This document shows positions 52,397 through 60,868 of a stretch of DNA of 64,000 bases, piece by piece. The notes beneath the pieces were generated by a model, which did not search any database, was not told where the DNA came from, and worked only from the letters and a program-made list of their open reading frames with translations. Origin of the DNA: Lichenicola sp964236105 (GTDB lineage: Bacteria > Pseudomonadota > Alphaproteobacteria > Acetobacterales > Acetobacteraceae); the NCBI GenBank assembly GCA_964236105.1, contig CAXSBC010000003.1, positions 62,001 to 126,000 of the forward strand, written 5' to 3'. The first letter of the stretch is position 1; every line of letters starts with the position of its first letter. Both the position numbers and the translations under genes were made by a program.

Positions 52397-53299
52397 TCAG
52401 TAGGGCAGGGTGAGATAGAGCTGACCCAGCTTCGTCAGCTGGCCCGAGGCGCCAAGCAGGCTCGAATAGTGCGGATCCGGGCTGACGCGTCCGGTGAACC
52501 AGGCATAACGGAACACGTCGCTGCGTTGCTCGCACGTGGCCACCATGGCGGTCATCTGCGCTTCCTGCTCGGCGAGCGTCGTGATCTGGGCGCCATCGTT
52601 CTGGCTGTGCCAGTTGGCGAACTCGGTGACCCAGATCGGCTTGTTGTACTTGTCGAGACGGCTGAGCTGGCTGGCCAGGCCGTAGTCGTACCAGTGGAAA
52701 CCGAGATAGTCGATGCTCGGCTGACGGCCGCCGTTGGCAGCCTCGTAGGCGGCATAGAACGCATCCAGCCACGCCACCGGATCGCTGTAGTTCGGCATCG
52801 TGCCCCAGGTGATCTGCGGTCCGACGATTTTGACGCCGGCCTGCGAGGCGATCGCCTCGTATTGCGGCCACAGCTGCGCTGCCTGCTGCGGGGTCAGATA
52901 GGACTGGCCGCCGACGTTCGGCTCGTTCAGCACGAGCAGGTAATGGATGGTCGGGTGCGCCAGCAGGAAGGCGACGACAGTGGCGGCCTTGAAGCTGCCG
53001 TTCCACAGCATCGGGTAGTAGTCCATCTGATACTGGGTGAGGTAGCTCGACGGGACGCCGGCGTTGGGTGCCGCGCCCCAGTTGTACCACCAGCTCACCC
53101 CCGGCGAGACCGCCTGCAGGTCGGCGGGAGACGCAAGGTCGTAGGCGATGCCTCGCTTGGCGCTCTTTGCCGGTGTCGCCGCTGTCGCGACCGCGCCGGG
53201 TGCCGCGACGATCGCCTCCGGGTCGGTTCCGCCTCGCGCATGGCCGGGCGACGTCCAGAACGCCGCCAGAACGACGAGGCCGCTTATGCGAAACTTCAT
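52397..53299 (-). CDS. Secreted GH128-like glycoside hydrolase (Asl1-type, putative beta-1,3-glucanase)
   Basis: An exported TIM-barrel hydrolase of the Asl1-like glycosyl hydrolase type (GH128), a family known as beta-1,3-glucanases, often fungal. A signal peptide (residues 1-22) leads to a Ala/Pro-rich linker. The catalytic pair is visible: acid/base Glu126 in LVLNEPNVGG and nucleophile Glu226 in IWVTEFANW. WYNWG near residue 71 and FHWYDYG near 201 are typical barrel motifs. It has 300 residues. AGGAGG is nine bases before the ATG. The substrate is inferred from the family. Confidence 0.84.
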   Translation of the reverse strand: MKFRISGLVVLAAFWTSPGHARGGTDPEAIVAAPGAVATAATPAKSAKRGIAYDLASPADLQAVSPGVSWWYNWGAAPNAGVPSSYLTQYQMDYYPMLWNGSFKAATVVAFLLAHPTIHYLLVLNEPNVGGQSYLTPQQAAQLWPQYEAIASQAGVKIVGPQITWGTMPNYSDPVAWLDAFYAAYEAANGGRQPSIDYLGFHWYDYGLASQLSRLDKYNKPIWVTEFANWHSQNDGAQITTLAEQEAQMTAMVATCEQRSDVFRYAWFTGRVSPDPHYSSLLGASGQLTKLGQLYLTLPY

Positions 53300-53747
53300 G
53301 ATGTTGATCCTCCTGTCGATGCCCCGGGACCGGTTGGCTGGGCCGCTGCCGCTGAGGCGCCACCGGCTCGTGCAATAATCGGACCTGCTCATCGAGGTGA
53401 TGTGCGACGCGGCTGTTCGGGGTCGGTCGGCGGTCCGGACCGTCGCGTCGCTCGGCACGCCGTCAGGATGACGACGCACGTCGGTGGCTAGCCGCATCCG
53501 CCTCGGGTGGAGGAGCCAGCGCCACAGGGACAATAACGCATTTTGCCGACTTCGACCTGACCTCGTCGAGAAGGGGCCCGTAACGCCCCTGCAGTAGGCC
53601 GGGCATACCGCTCGTGCCCGGCCGGGTCGTGATCGGCGCGATCCCCGATCTGGTGGCCGGATGGCCGGTCGCCTTGCAGCAAATACCGGCGGCCGCACGG
53701 AACGTCGTTGCGATCCTGCGTTAAAGGTCGAGGAAACGGAGGAAACA
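53300..53747. other. Intergenic region between the glucanase and small lipoprotein genes
   Basis: About 450 bases with no gene I can support. It must hold promoters for both divergent genes. It contains two inverted repeats: AGGGGC at 53572-53577 with its complement at 53585-53590, and GGCCGGGC at 53597-53604 with its complement at 53616-53623. Neither has a T-run. Their close spacing in an otherwise unassigned region is the main feature. Confidence 0.5.
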
Positions 53748-53915
53748 ATGACCAAGAAATTCCTGGCGATCGTCGCGTTCGGGTGCGCTCTCGGCACTGT
53801 AGCCTGCACGGCCGCCAACGTGCCGAGCGGGCAGCCGCAGCCCGGCTATGCCAACGATCGCGCCGGCGGCGGCAACACGGGTGCTCCCGGCTACAGCAAG
53901 CCCTCCGGAAACTGA
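53748..53915 (+). CDS. Small lipoprotein-like peptide (entericidin-like)
   Basis: A 55-residue protein with a short signal (residues 4-20) ending near Cys20 in GTVAC, which resembles a weak lipobox since Thr replaces the usual Leu. A Gly/Pro/Asn-rich tail follows (GGGNTGAPGYS). Size and layout resemble entericidins and similar tiny lipoproteins, function unknown. GGAGG lies six bases before the ATG, a strong ribosome site. Confidence 0.62.
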   Translation: MTKKFLAIVAFGCALGTVACTAANVPSGQPQPGYANDRAGGGNTGAPGYSKPSGN

Positions 53916-54031
53916 CCGCCATCGCCGGCCAGGCGCGGCGAGCGCGTGGCCGGCGGATTGCCGACCTGGCCTGATCCGACGAATCCGCCGACGATGTCGG
54001 ACTCCGTCGCACCTCAGTCCGTTCCAGGCTG

Positions 54032-54946
54032 TCAGGCGCTCCCGTCGGATCCGGCGCTCGTTCCGGGAACCGCATAGGCGCTGCCGTCTTCCGCGCGTGC
54101 CGGATGCGTCTCGTAATAGGGATGCTTCGGGTGCGCCACCTGATCGAAGCTGATCGCCAGCAGATCCAGCGCATCGCGCATCGGCTGTCCTGCCACGGCA
54201 AGTCCGTGGCCGCTGAGCAGGAACGCCGGCTGCAGGGCCGCCAGCATGACGACGGACTCGCGCGCGCGCGGCCAGTCCTGCGTGAAATACATCGGCGGTC
54301 CGTGCAGCTCGGTGCGGGCCCGCGCCACCGCATAGACCGATTCCTGGGCGGTGGTGATGACCGCATCGGCGGAAAGCAGCGTCTTGTCGGAGTCGCGCCA
54401 CAGCGACACGTGGCCGACCGAGTGCCCGGGCGTATGCAGCCATTGCCAGCGCGGCATGTTCGGCACGGTGCCATCCTCGGGCAAGGGCAGCAGCCGGGCC
54501 GAGACATTCACCGGACCGCGCGGATAGAGCGAGGCGGCCATGGTCATGACGCCGCCGCCGATCCTGGTGTCGGGTTCCGGATAGGCTGCCGTGCCATTCA
54601 GGTAGGGATGCTCCAGGATGTGCGCATAGACCGGCACGTCCCAGCGCTCGGCGAGCTCTTCCAGGGCGCCGACATGATCGAAGTGCCCATGGGTCAGGAT
54701 GATCGCGGCCGGCCGCGACATGACGCCGAAGCGGTGCGCCGCCGCGCCGACGATCGCCTCGGTCGAGCCGGGCAGCCCGGCGTCGATCAGCACCCAGCCC
54801 CGGTCCTGCGCGCCTGCCGACCCGTAGAACGCCACATTCACCAGGGTCAGCCGGCGATAGGCGAGATCGGGCAGCACCTCGATCACGTCGCCGCCGGTGT
54901 CGATGCCGATGACGGCGGATGCGGCGAGCGGGATCTGCTGGGCCAT
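54032..54946 (-). CDS. Metallo-beta-lactamase-fold hydrolase
   Basis: A 304-residue protein of the metallo-beta-lactamase superfamily. The metal-binding HGHFDH is preceded by ILT, and the second ligand set is in HTPGHSVGHVSLW (His) and LLSADAVITT (Asp), with a late His in LSGHGLAV. It has no signal peptide, so it is likely cytosolic; lactonases and glyoxalase-II-like enzymes share this layout. The substrate is unknown. The ATG at 54946 is chosen because GGAGG lies five bases upstream; a GTG four codons earlier is possible. Confidence 0.88.
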   Translation of the reverse strand: MAQQIPLAASAVIGIDTGGDVIEVLPDLAYRRLTLVNVAFYGSAGAQDRGWVLIDAGLPGSTEAIVGAAAHRFGVMSRPAAIILTHGHFDHVGALEELAERWDVPVYAHILEHPYLNGTAAYPEPDTRIGGGVMTMAASLYPRGPVNVSARLLPLPEDGTVPNMPRWQWLHTPGHSVGHVSLWRDSDKTLLSADAVITTAQESVYAVARARTELHGPPMYFTQDWPRARESVVMLAALQPAFLLSGHGLAVAGQPMRDALDLLAISFDQVAHPKHPYYETHPARAEDGSAYAVPGTSAGSDGSA

Positions 54947-55011
54947 CGTTGCCTCCACACGGTTGCCGGAGGTTCACGCAGGCCGCGCCGCCTGGTTGCA
55001 ACTCGGGCGGC

Positions 55012-55590
55012 TCACAATGCCGCCGCCGGTCCAAGATCCCGCGCGACCGGCTCCGCCAGCCGGACCAGCAGCGCGCCCATGGCTGCCACCTCCGCCGGAT
55101 CGCCGGACGCGACGCCCGTCGTCACCAGCCGCACCCGTCGGCGCGCCAGCACCATGGCTGGCCGGGCCGTCTCCACCGTCCAGTCCGCGTCCAGCGTCAG
55201 CGTTCCGGCGGCGTCGAGCTCGAAACGGCCGATGCTCAGCTCGACGCGCCGGTAGTCGGGCTGCAGCGGCGACGCCGTGACCACCGCCGCCTGCGGCAGC
55301 AGCGCCTGCAGGTCGGCCGCGAAAGCCTGACGGATGCCGACAGAGAGCCGTTCCGCCCAGCGTCCGTTCGGGCTCGCCACCAGCAGCGCACCCTGGCGCT
55401 GCTGGATGTCGCGGCTGTCCAGGTAGTCCGGCACCAGCACCGGACGCACCTCGATCACCGCTGCCGGCAGCGCCTGCGCCGCGAACGGGGCGTCGTCGAC
55501 CGGCGGCCTGCCCAGCACGTAGGTGCGCAGGGCAGGTGCCGCGCAGCCGGCCGGCAGCAGCGCCAGCGTGGCGAGGATGAGCCGTCTCAT
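55012..55590 (-). CDS. PqiC-like ABC transport auxiliary lipoprotein
   Basis: A 192-residue outer-membrane lipoprotein of the ABC-type transport auxiliary (PqiC/YmbA) family, which partners MCE proteins. The signal ends at Cys16 (LPAGC). LRTYVLGRPP and a late EVRPVLVPDYLDSRDI are typical of this family. It is the last gene of the Mla operon and overlaps the mlaD stop by ATGA. Its role in lipid transfer is inferred from the operon. Confidence 0.85.
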   Translation of the reverse strand: MRRLILATLALLPAGCAAPALRTYVLGRPPVDDAPFAAQALPAAVIEVRPVLVPDYLDSRDIQQRQGALLVASPNGRWAERLSVGIRQAFAADLQALLPQAAVVTASPLQPDYRRVELSIGRFELDAAGTLTLDADWTVETARPAMVLARRRVRLVTTGVASGDPAEVAAMGALLVRLAEPVARDLGPAAAL

Positions 55591-56552
55591 CGCCCGCGTC
55601 CCCGCAGCACCAGCGACGGATCGTGCTCGACGTCGTGCGCGATGCCGCGCAGGCTTCCGGCGGCGGCCGCGAGATCGCGCAGGCTGGCCTCGAGGTTGAG
55701 CCGCACCTCGGAGCGGTCGCCGGCAAGCGCGGTCATGGTGGCCGACAGCGTGCGCGCATTGTCCGCGGCCTGGTTGGCGGTTTCCAGCAGCCGCTTCACC
55801 TCCGGGCCCCGCGCCGCCACCTGCGTCCTGAGCCCCGCCGACAGCAAGTCGTAGTGCGCGATCATCGCCAGCGCATGCTCGCGCACCGTCTCCACCGACC
55901 GGTCGATCAGCGGTCCGGTATCGTGCAGCCCGTCCGCGGTGACCTGCAGGCTGGCGATCAGCGGCGGCAGGCTGGCGTCGAGCGTGTCGGCGAGGCGCTC
56001 GGCGGCGTGCAGGGTGCGCTGCGTGCTGTCGGCGAGGTCGCGCAGCGGCAGCTTCGGGATCTGGTCGCGCAGCCGCTCGAAGTCGGACTCCACCGCCGGG
56101 ATCTCCACCAGGCTGCCGACATAGCCGGAGAACACCGCACCCGAGTTCGGCTTCAGGTCCAGGTCGACCCCCATCTGCCCGGTCACGAAGCTCTGCATCG
56201 CCATCTGCCCGCGCAGGCCCGCCGCCACCAGCCGGGCGAGATCGAGCCGCCCGGACGCCGACGGCTGGTCCAGCATCACGCGGCCCGGATCGAGCTGCAG
56301 CGTGACCGGGATGCGCGCCTGCAGGTCCTGCGGGTTCACATGCAGCGAGACCGCCTCCACCGAGCCCACGCGGACGCCCCGGAAGGTCACCGGCGCGCCA
56401 GGCGCCAGCCCTGCGACCCCATCATGGAAATAGATCACCGCGCGATCCACCGGGGTCAGCAGATGCAGCCGGCCGAAGACCAGCACCGCCCCGATCGCCA
56501 GCCCGAACCCGACCAGCACGAACAGTCCGACCAGTGTCTGCCTAGCCGCCAT
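55587..56552 (-). CDS. mlaD: MlaD-like MCE substrate-binding protein
   Basis: The periplasmic MCE ring subunit of an ABC lipid transporter, anchored by one N-terminal helix (about residues 5-25). The MCE domain starts near residue 35 with VIYFHDGVAGLAPGAPV and contains FRGVRVGSVEAVSL. A helical C-terminal half follows. It has 321 residues from the ATG at 56552, which has GGGAG six bases upstream; a GTG two codons earlier also exists. It overlaps mlaF by 11 bases. Confidence 0.9.
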   Translation of the reverse strand: MAARQTLVGLFVLVGFGLAIGAVLVFGRLHLLTPVDRAVIYFHDGVAGLAPGAPVTFRGVRVGSVEAVSLHVNPQDLQARIPVTLQLDPGRVMLDQPSASGRLDLARLVAAGLRGQMAMQSFVTGQMGVDLDLKPNSGAVFSGYVGSLVEIPAVESDFERLRDQIPKLPLRDLADSTQRTLHAAERLADTLDASLPPLIASLQVTADGLHDTGPLIDRSVETVREHALAMIAHYDLLSAGLRTQVAARGPEVKRLLETANQAADNARTLSATMTALAGDRSEVRLNLEASLRDLAAAAGSLRGIAHDVEHDPSLVLRGRGR

Positions 56553-57336
56553 CGGCACCTCCCGCCCGCGCGCCGGCCCGCTCGTCCGCCGGCCGCTCGC
56601 GACGCATGAAGGCCTGCACCGCGGGATGGGCGCAACCGTCGCGCAGGGCTGCGGGCGATCCGGTGGCGATCACCGTCTGGCTGTCGCCATCGAGGAACGC
56701 CCCGTCATCGGCGATCGCGAACAGGCTCGGCAGCTCGTGGCTGACCAGCACCACGGTGGCGCCGAGGCCCTCGCGCAGCTCCAGGATCAGGTCGTCCAGG
56801 CGGCGCGCGGTGACCGGATCGAGGCCGGCCGACGGCTCGTCGAAGAACAGCACCTCGGGATCGAGCGCCAGCGCGCGCGCGAGCCCGGCGCGCTTGCGCA
56901 TGCCGCCGCTGAGCTCCGACGGCATCCGGTCCGCGGCCGCCTCCAGCCCCACCAGCGCCAGCTTGAAGCGCACCAGGTCGGCGATCGTCGCGGCCTTGGC
57001 CCGGGTGAACAGCCTGAGCGGCAGCGCCACGTTCTCGGCAACCGTTAGCGAGCTCCACAGCGCCGAGCTCTGGAACAGCACGCCGAAGCGGCGATTGATC
57101 GCCAGCCGCCGGTCCTCGCTGGCGTCCCAGTAGCTTTCGTTGTCGATCAGCACCCGGCCGGCGAGCGGCCGCAGCAGCCCGAACAGGCCCTTCAGCACGG
57201 TGCTCTTGCCGCAGCCGCTGGCGCCCATCAGCGCGAAGATCGAGCCGTGCCGGATGCGCAAGGCGACGCCCTGCTGCACGACCCCGCCGTCGAAGCCGAG
57301 CGACAGCGCCTGGGTCTCGAGCTTGAATCCGCTCAT
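56542..57336 (-). CDS. mlaF: MlaF-like ABC transporter ATPase
   Basis: The ATPase of the lipid transporter. Walker A is GASGCGKST, the Q-loop is LFQSSALWSSLTV, the signature is ELSGGMRKRAGLARAL, and Walker B is LFFDEPSAGLDP. The QSSALWSSLTVAENV pattern is usual for MlaF. It has 264 residues. It begins four bases after mlaE. Confidence 0.93.
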   Translation of the reverse strand: MSGFKLETQALSLGFDGGVVQQGVALRIRHGSIFALMGASGCGKSTVLKGLFGLLRPLAGRVLIDNESYWDASEDRRLAINRRFGVLFQSSALWSSLTVAENVALPLRLFTRAKAATIADLVRFKLALVGLEAAADRMPSELSGGMRKRAGLARALALDPEVLFFDEPSAGLDPVTARRLDDLILELREGLGATVVLVSHELPSLFAIADDGAFLDGDSQTVIATGSPAALRDGCAHPAVQAFMRRERPADERAGARAGGADGG

Positions 57337-57340
57337 GCGC

Positions 57341-58504
57341 TCAGAAGCCGAGCGCGTCGCCCACGACCGCGAACAGCGCGTCGATGGCGATGATGCCGAC
57401 GATGGAGGCCACCACGGCGCGCGTCGCGGCGGTGCCGACCGCGGCCGCGCTGCGTCCGGCGCCGAGCCCGATATGGCAGGACACCAGCCCGATGAGCAGC
57501 GCGAAGGCCACGCTCTTGGTCGCGCCGAAGACGAACTGCTCCAGCGGCACCGCGCGCGCCAGCGACAGCGCGAACGCCACCGGCGACATGCCCAGCATCG
57601 CGGTGGCCACGAACGCGCCGCCGGCCATGCCGATCAGGCAGGCATAGAGATAGAGCAGCGGCATGGTCAGCACGAGCGACAGCGTCATCGGCAGCACCAG
57701 ATAGGTCGCCTCGCTGATGCCGAGCACGCGCAGCGCGTCGATCTCCTCGCCGCCCTGCATGGTGGCGAGCCGGGCGGCGTTGGCGCCGCCGGTGCGTCCG
57801 GCCAGCACGATCGCGGTCATCACCGAAGCCAGCTCGCGCACCAGGCTCAGCCCGACCAGCTCGCCCACGAAGACCTCGGCGGCAAACCGGCGCAGCTGCA
57901 CCGCGCCGATGAAGGCCAGGATCGCCCCCATCAGGAAGTTCACCACGCCCACGATCGGCAGCGCCGAGGGACCCGCCTGCTGCACCGCCTCCAGCAGGTC
58001 GGCCGGCTGCATCCGCGTGCGCCGGCTCCGTGGCAGCAGTCCTGCCAGCAGGCCGCCGGTCAGCCGGCCCAGCAGCCCGGTCACGGCGCCGGTCGCGGCC
58101 AGGCCGGACAGGGTGGCGGCACCCAGCAGCGCCAGCGGGTTCGGCGTGGCGCGCGGCCTGGGCGCAGGCGGCCCGTCATCGGCCGCCAGTGCCAGCAGCC
58201 GTCGGGCCGATGCCGGCAGGCCGCGCTCGTCCAGCACGATCCGGTCGGTCCGGGTCCGCCGCCGCAGCTGCCAGATCACCGCGATCAGCAGGCTGTCCCA
58301 TTCCTGCAGGCCGCTCGAGTCGAAGCGCGCCTGCCGTGCGGGGCCGATCGCGGCGCGCATGGCCTCGGCGCGCCGCGACGGCGACCGCGCGTCAGGACGG
58401 CGCCAGTCGCCATCCAGCACCAGCACGACGACATCGCCCTCGCGATGGGCTCGCCAGCCGGTGGCGGCGGGCGGCCTGTCGGGTGCTAGCTGAGCCAGCG
58501 CCAC
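57341..58504 (-). CDS. mlaE: MlaE-like permease with N-terminal STAS-like domain
   Basis: The membrane subunit of the lipid transporter. The C-terminal 270 residues show the MlaE permease pattern: SALPIVGVVNFLMGAILAF, VRELASVMTAIVLAGRTGG and EEIDALRVLGIS. An N-terminal STAS-like stretch (residues 18-105) resembles MlaB and would replace a separate MlaB gene. No MlaC or MlaA gene is in the window. It starts with GTG with a weak ribosome site. The operon reads mlaE, mlaF, mlaD, lipoprotein. Confidence 0.88.
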   Translation of the reverse strand: MALAQLAPDRPPAATGWRAHREGDVVVLVLDGDWRRPDARSPSRRAEAMRAAIGPARQARFDSSGLQEWDSLLIAVIWQLRRRTRTDRIVLDERGLPASARRLLALAADDGPPAPRPRATPNPLALLGAATLSGLAATGAVTGLLGRLTGGLLAGLLPRSRRTRMQPADLLEAVQQAGPSALPIVGVVNFLMGAILAFIGAVQLRRFAAEVFVGELVGLSLVRELASVMTAIVLAGRTGGANAARLATMQGGEEIDALRVLGISEATYLVLPMTLSLVLTMPLLYLYACLIGMAGGAFVATAMLGMSPVAFALSLARAVPLEQFVFGATKSVAFALLIGLVSCHIGLGAGRSAAAVGTAATRAVVASIVGIIAIDALFAVVGDALGF

Positions 58505-58675
58505 GCTCCGGCGGGTCCGGCGGGGGAGGGGAACGTCGACGACATGGCGGTCCGGCTATCCTTGTTCTGCAGCGCGCGTCAGGATAGCCGCGACGCCGCC
58601 ATCCGTCGCCTGGGCTCGCCCGGGCCGGCGGCGACCATGCGGGTGCGCCCGCGCCCGGGGCGAAGGAGTGCTGTG

Positions 58676-59398
58676 GTGACCGGCGACCTGTTCGATGCGC
58701 CGGAGCCCGCCGCAATGCGTCCCGTGCGGCTGGGCCCGGACGCGGTGGTGCTGCCGGGCTTCGCGGCCGCGGACACGGACGGCGTGCTGTGCGATCTGCT
58801 GGCGGTCGCCGCGGTCTCGCCGTTCCGGCACTGGGAGACGCCGGGCGGCAGGCGCATGTCGGTGGCGATGACCGGTTGCGGCCGGCTCGGCTGGATCAGC
58901 GACCGACGCGGCTATCGCTACGCCACGCTGGACCCGGTCACCGGCCGCGCCTGGCCCGCGATGCCGGTTCGCCTGCTCGGGCTGGCGCGGCGGGCCGCGG
59001 CCGCGGCCGGCTTTCCGGGCTTCGCGCCGGATGCCTGCCTGGTCAATCGCTATGCCCCGGGCGCCGGACTGTCGCTGCACCAGGACCGCGACGAGCTCGA
59101 TCTCGCGGCGCCGATCGTCTCGGTGTCGCTGGGGCTGCCGGCGACGTTCCTGTTCGGCGGCCTTGCCCGCGCCGATCCCGTGCGGCGCGTCCGGCTGGGC
59201 AGCGGCGATGTCGCGGTCTGGGGCGGGGCGTCGCGCCTGGCCCATCACGGCATCGCGCCGCTGCGGCCGGGCCTGCACGATCGCGCCGGCGGCCTGCGCT
59301 ACAACCTGACGTTCCGGACCGTCGGCGCAGCCGGCGCCCGGCCGGACCGGACGGATGGCAGGGTCCGGGCCGACGCACTTTCGTTCGTTTTGGAATAG
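58676..59398 (+). CDS. alkB: DNA oxidative demethylase AlkB
   Basis: A non-heme iron, 2-oxoglutarate-dependent enzyme that repairs 1-methyladenine and 3-methylcytosine. Iron ligands are His135 and Asp137 (LHQDRDE) and His191 (RLAHHGI), and the 2-oxoglutarate Arg208 and Arg214 are in LRYNLTFR. Spacing is the same as in E. coli AlkB. It has 240 residues from the GTG at 58676, with AAGGAG seven bases upstream. It is divergent from the Mla operon. Confidence 0.93.
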   Translation: MTGDLFDAPEPAAMRPVRLGPDAVVLPGFAAADTDGVLCDLLAVAAVSPFRHWETPGGRRMSVAMTGCGRLGWISDRRGYRYATLDPVTGRAWPAMPVRLLGLARRAAAAAGFPGFAPDACLVNRYAPGAGLSLHQDRDELDLAAPIVSVSLGLPATFLFGGLARADPVRRVRLGSGDVAVWGGASRLAHHGIAPLRPGLHDRAGGLRYNLTFRTVGAAGARPDRTDGRVRADALSFVLE

Positions 59399-59476
59399 GT
59401 GGATAAGGGCGCCGTTCGGCAGGCCCGGCCGCGGCGGCGTGCGGGACGCCCGCGCACAGGATCCGAAAGACAGCCG

Positions 59477-60868
59477 ATGAGCGCCGTTCTCTCCGCGACC
59501 GCCTCGACTCAGCCAGCCTGGACGCCGTCGAGCTGGCGCGCGTGTCCGATCCGCCAGCAGCCCGCCTATCCGGACCAGGCGGCGCTGGATGCGGTGGAGA
59601 ACCGGCTGCGCGCCTATCCCCCGCTGGTGTTCGCAGGCGAGGCGCGTCGGCTGAAGCAGCAGCTGGCGCTGGCGGCGGAGGGACAGGCCTTCGTGCTGCA
59701 GGGCGGCGCCTGCGCCGAGAGCTTCGGCGAGTTCACCGCCGACGTGATCCGCGACACCTTCCGCGTGCTGCTGCAGATGGCGGTGGTGCTGACCTTCGGC
59801 GCCAAGGTGCCGGTGGTGAAGCTCGGCCGCATGGCCGGCCAGTATGCCAAGCCGCGCTCGTCGGATACCGAGACCATCGACGGTCAGAGCCTGCCCTCCT
59901 ATCGCGGCGACATCGTCAACGGCTCGGCCTTCACCAGTGCGGCACGGGTGCCGGATCCGACGCGCATGGAGACCGGCTATTTCCAGTCCGCCGGCACGCT
60001 GAACCTGCTGCGCGCCTTTGCCAGCGGCGGCTATGCCAACCTGCATCAGGTGCATCGCTGGAACCTGGGCTTCGTCGAGCGCTCGCCGCTTGCCGCGCGC
60101 TACCAGGACCTGTCGCAGCGCATCGACGAGACGCTCGGCTTCATGGGCGCCTGCGGACTGACGGCCAACGCCTCGCAGGTGAACGAGACCGAGTTCTACA
60201 CCAGCCACGAGGCGCTGCTGCTGCCGTACGAGCAGGCGCTGACCCGGATCGATTCCACCACCGGCGACTGGTACGGCTGCTCGGCGCATTTCCTGTGGAT
60301 CGGCGACCGCACCCGCCAGCCCGACGGGGCGCACGTCGAATACCTGCGCGGCGTGCGCAACCCGATCGGCCTGAAGGTCGGCCCGACCACCACGGCCGAT
60401 GACCTGCTGCGCCTGTGCGACCTGCTGAACCCGTGGGACGAGGCCGGTCGCCTGACCCTGATCAGCCGGATGGGCGCCGATGGCATCGCACGCCATCTGC
60501 CGCCGCTGCTGCGCGCGGTGCGCAAGGCCGGCCGCAAGGTGGTCTGGCTGTGCGACCCGATGCACGGCAACACCATCGGCACCGCGGCCAAGATCAAGAC
60601 GCGCTCGTTCGACGCGATCCTGTGCGAGCTGCGCGGCTTCTTCGACGTGTTCGCGGCCGAGGGCGCGCTGCCGGGCGGCATCCATGTCGAGATGACCGGC
60701 CAGGACGTGACGGAGTGCGTCGGCGGCGCGCACCGCCTGACCGAGGCCGATCTGGGCAACCGCTACGAGACGTTCTGCGACCCGCGGCTCAACGCCGAGC
60801 AGTCGCTGGAGATGGCGTTCCTGGTGGCCGAGGAGCTGACCGCGCGGCGTCGGGCCGGCAGCCGGTGA
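59477..60868 (+). CDS. aroG: 3-deoxy-7-phosphoheptulonate synthase, class II
   Basis: Makes DAHP from phosphoenolpyruvate and erythrose-4-phosphate, the first step of the shikimate pathway. The plant-like class II pattern is clear: LQGGACAESF, KLGRMAGQYAKPRSS, LPSYRGDIVNG, GLKVGPTTT, CDPMHGNT and a late HVEMTGQDVTECVGG. It has 463 residues. Its stop overlaps the next GTG (GTGA), so the following gene is cotranslated. The gene symbol follows the class II usage and may differ. Confidence 0.94.
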   Translation: MSAVLSATASTQPAWTPSSWRACPIRQQPAYPDQAALDAVENRLRAYPPLVFAGEARRLKQQLALAAEGQAFVLQGGACAESFGEFTADVIRDTFRVLLQMAVVLTFGAKVPVVKLGRMAGQYAKPRSSDTETIDGQSLPSYRGDIVNGSAFTSAARVPDPTRMETGYFQSAGTLNLLRAFASGGYANLHQVHRWNLGFVERSPLAARYQDLSQRIDETLGFMGACGLTANASQVNETEFYTSHEALLLPYEQALTRIDSTTGDWYGCSAHFLWIGDRTRQPDGAHVEYLRGVRNPIGLKVGPTTTADDLLRLCDLLNPWDEAGRLTLISRMGADGIARHLPPLLRAVRKAGRKVVWLCDPMHGNTIGTAAKIKTRSFDAILCELRGFFDVFAAEGALPGGIHVEMTGQDVTECVGGAHRLTEADLGNRYETFCDPRLNAEQSLEMAFLVAEELTARRRAGSR

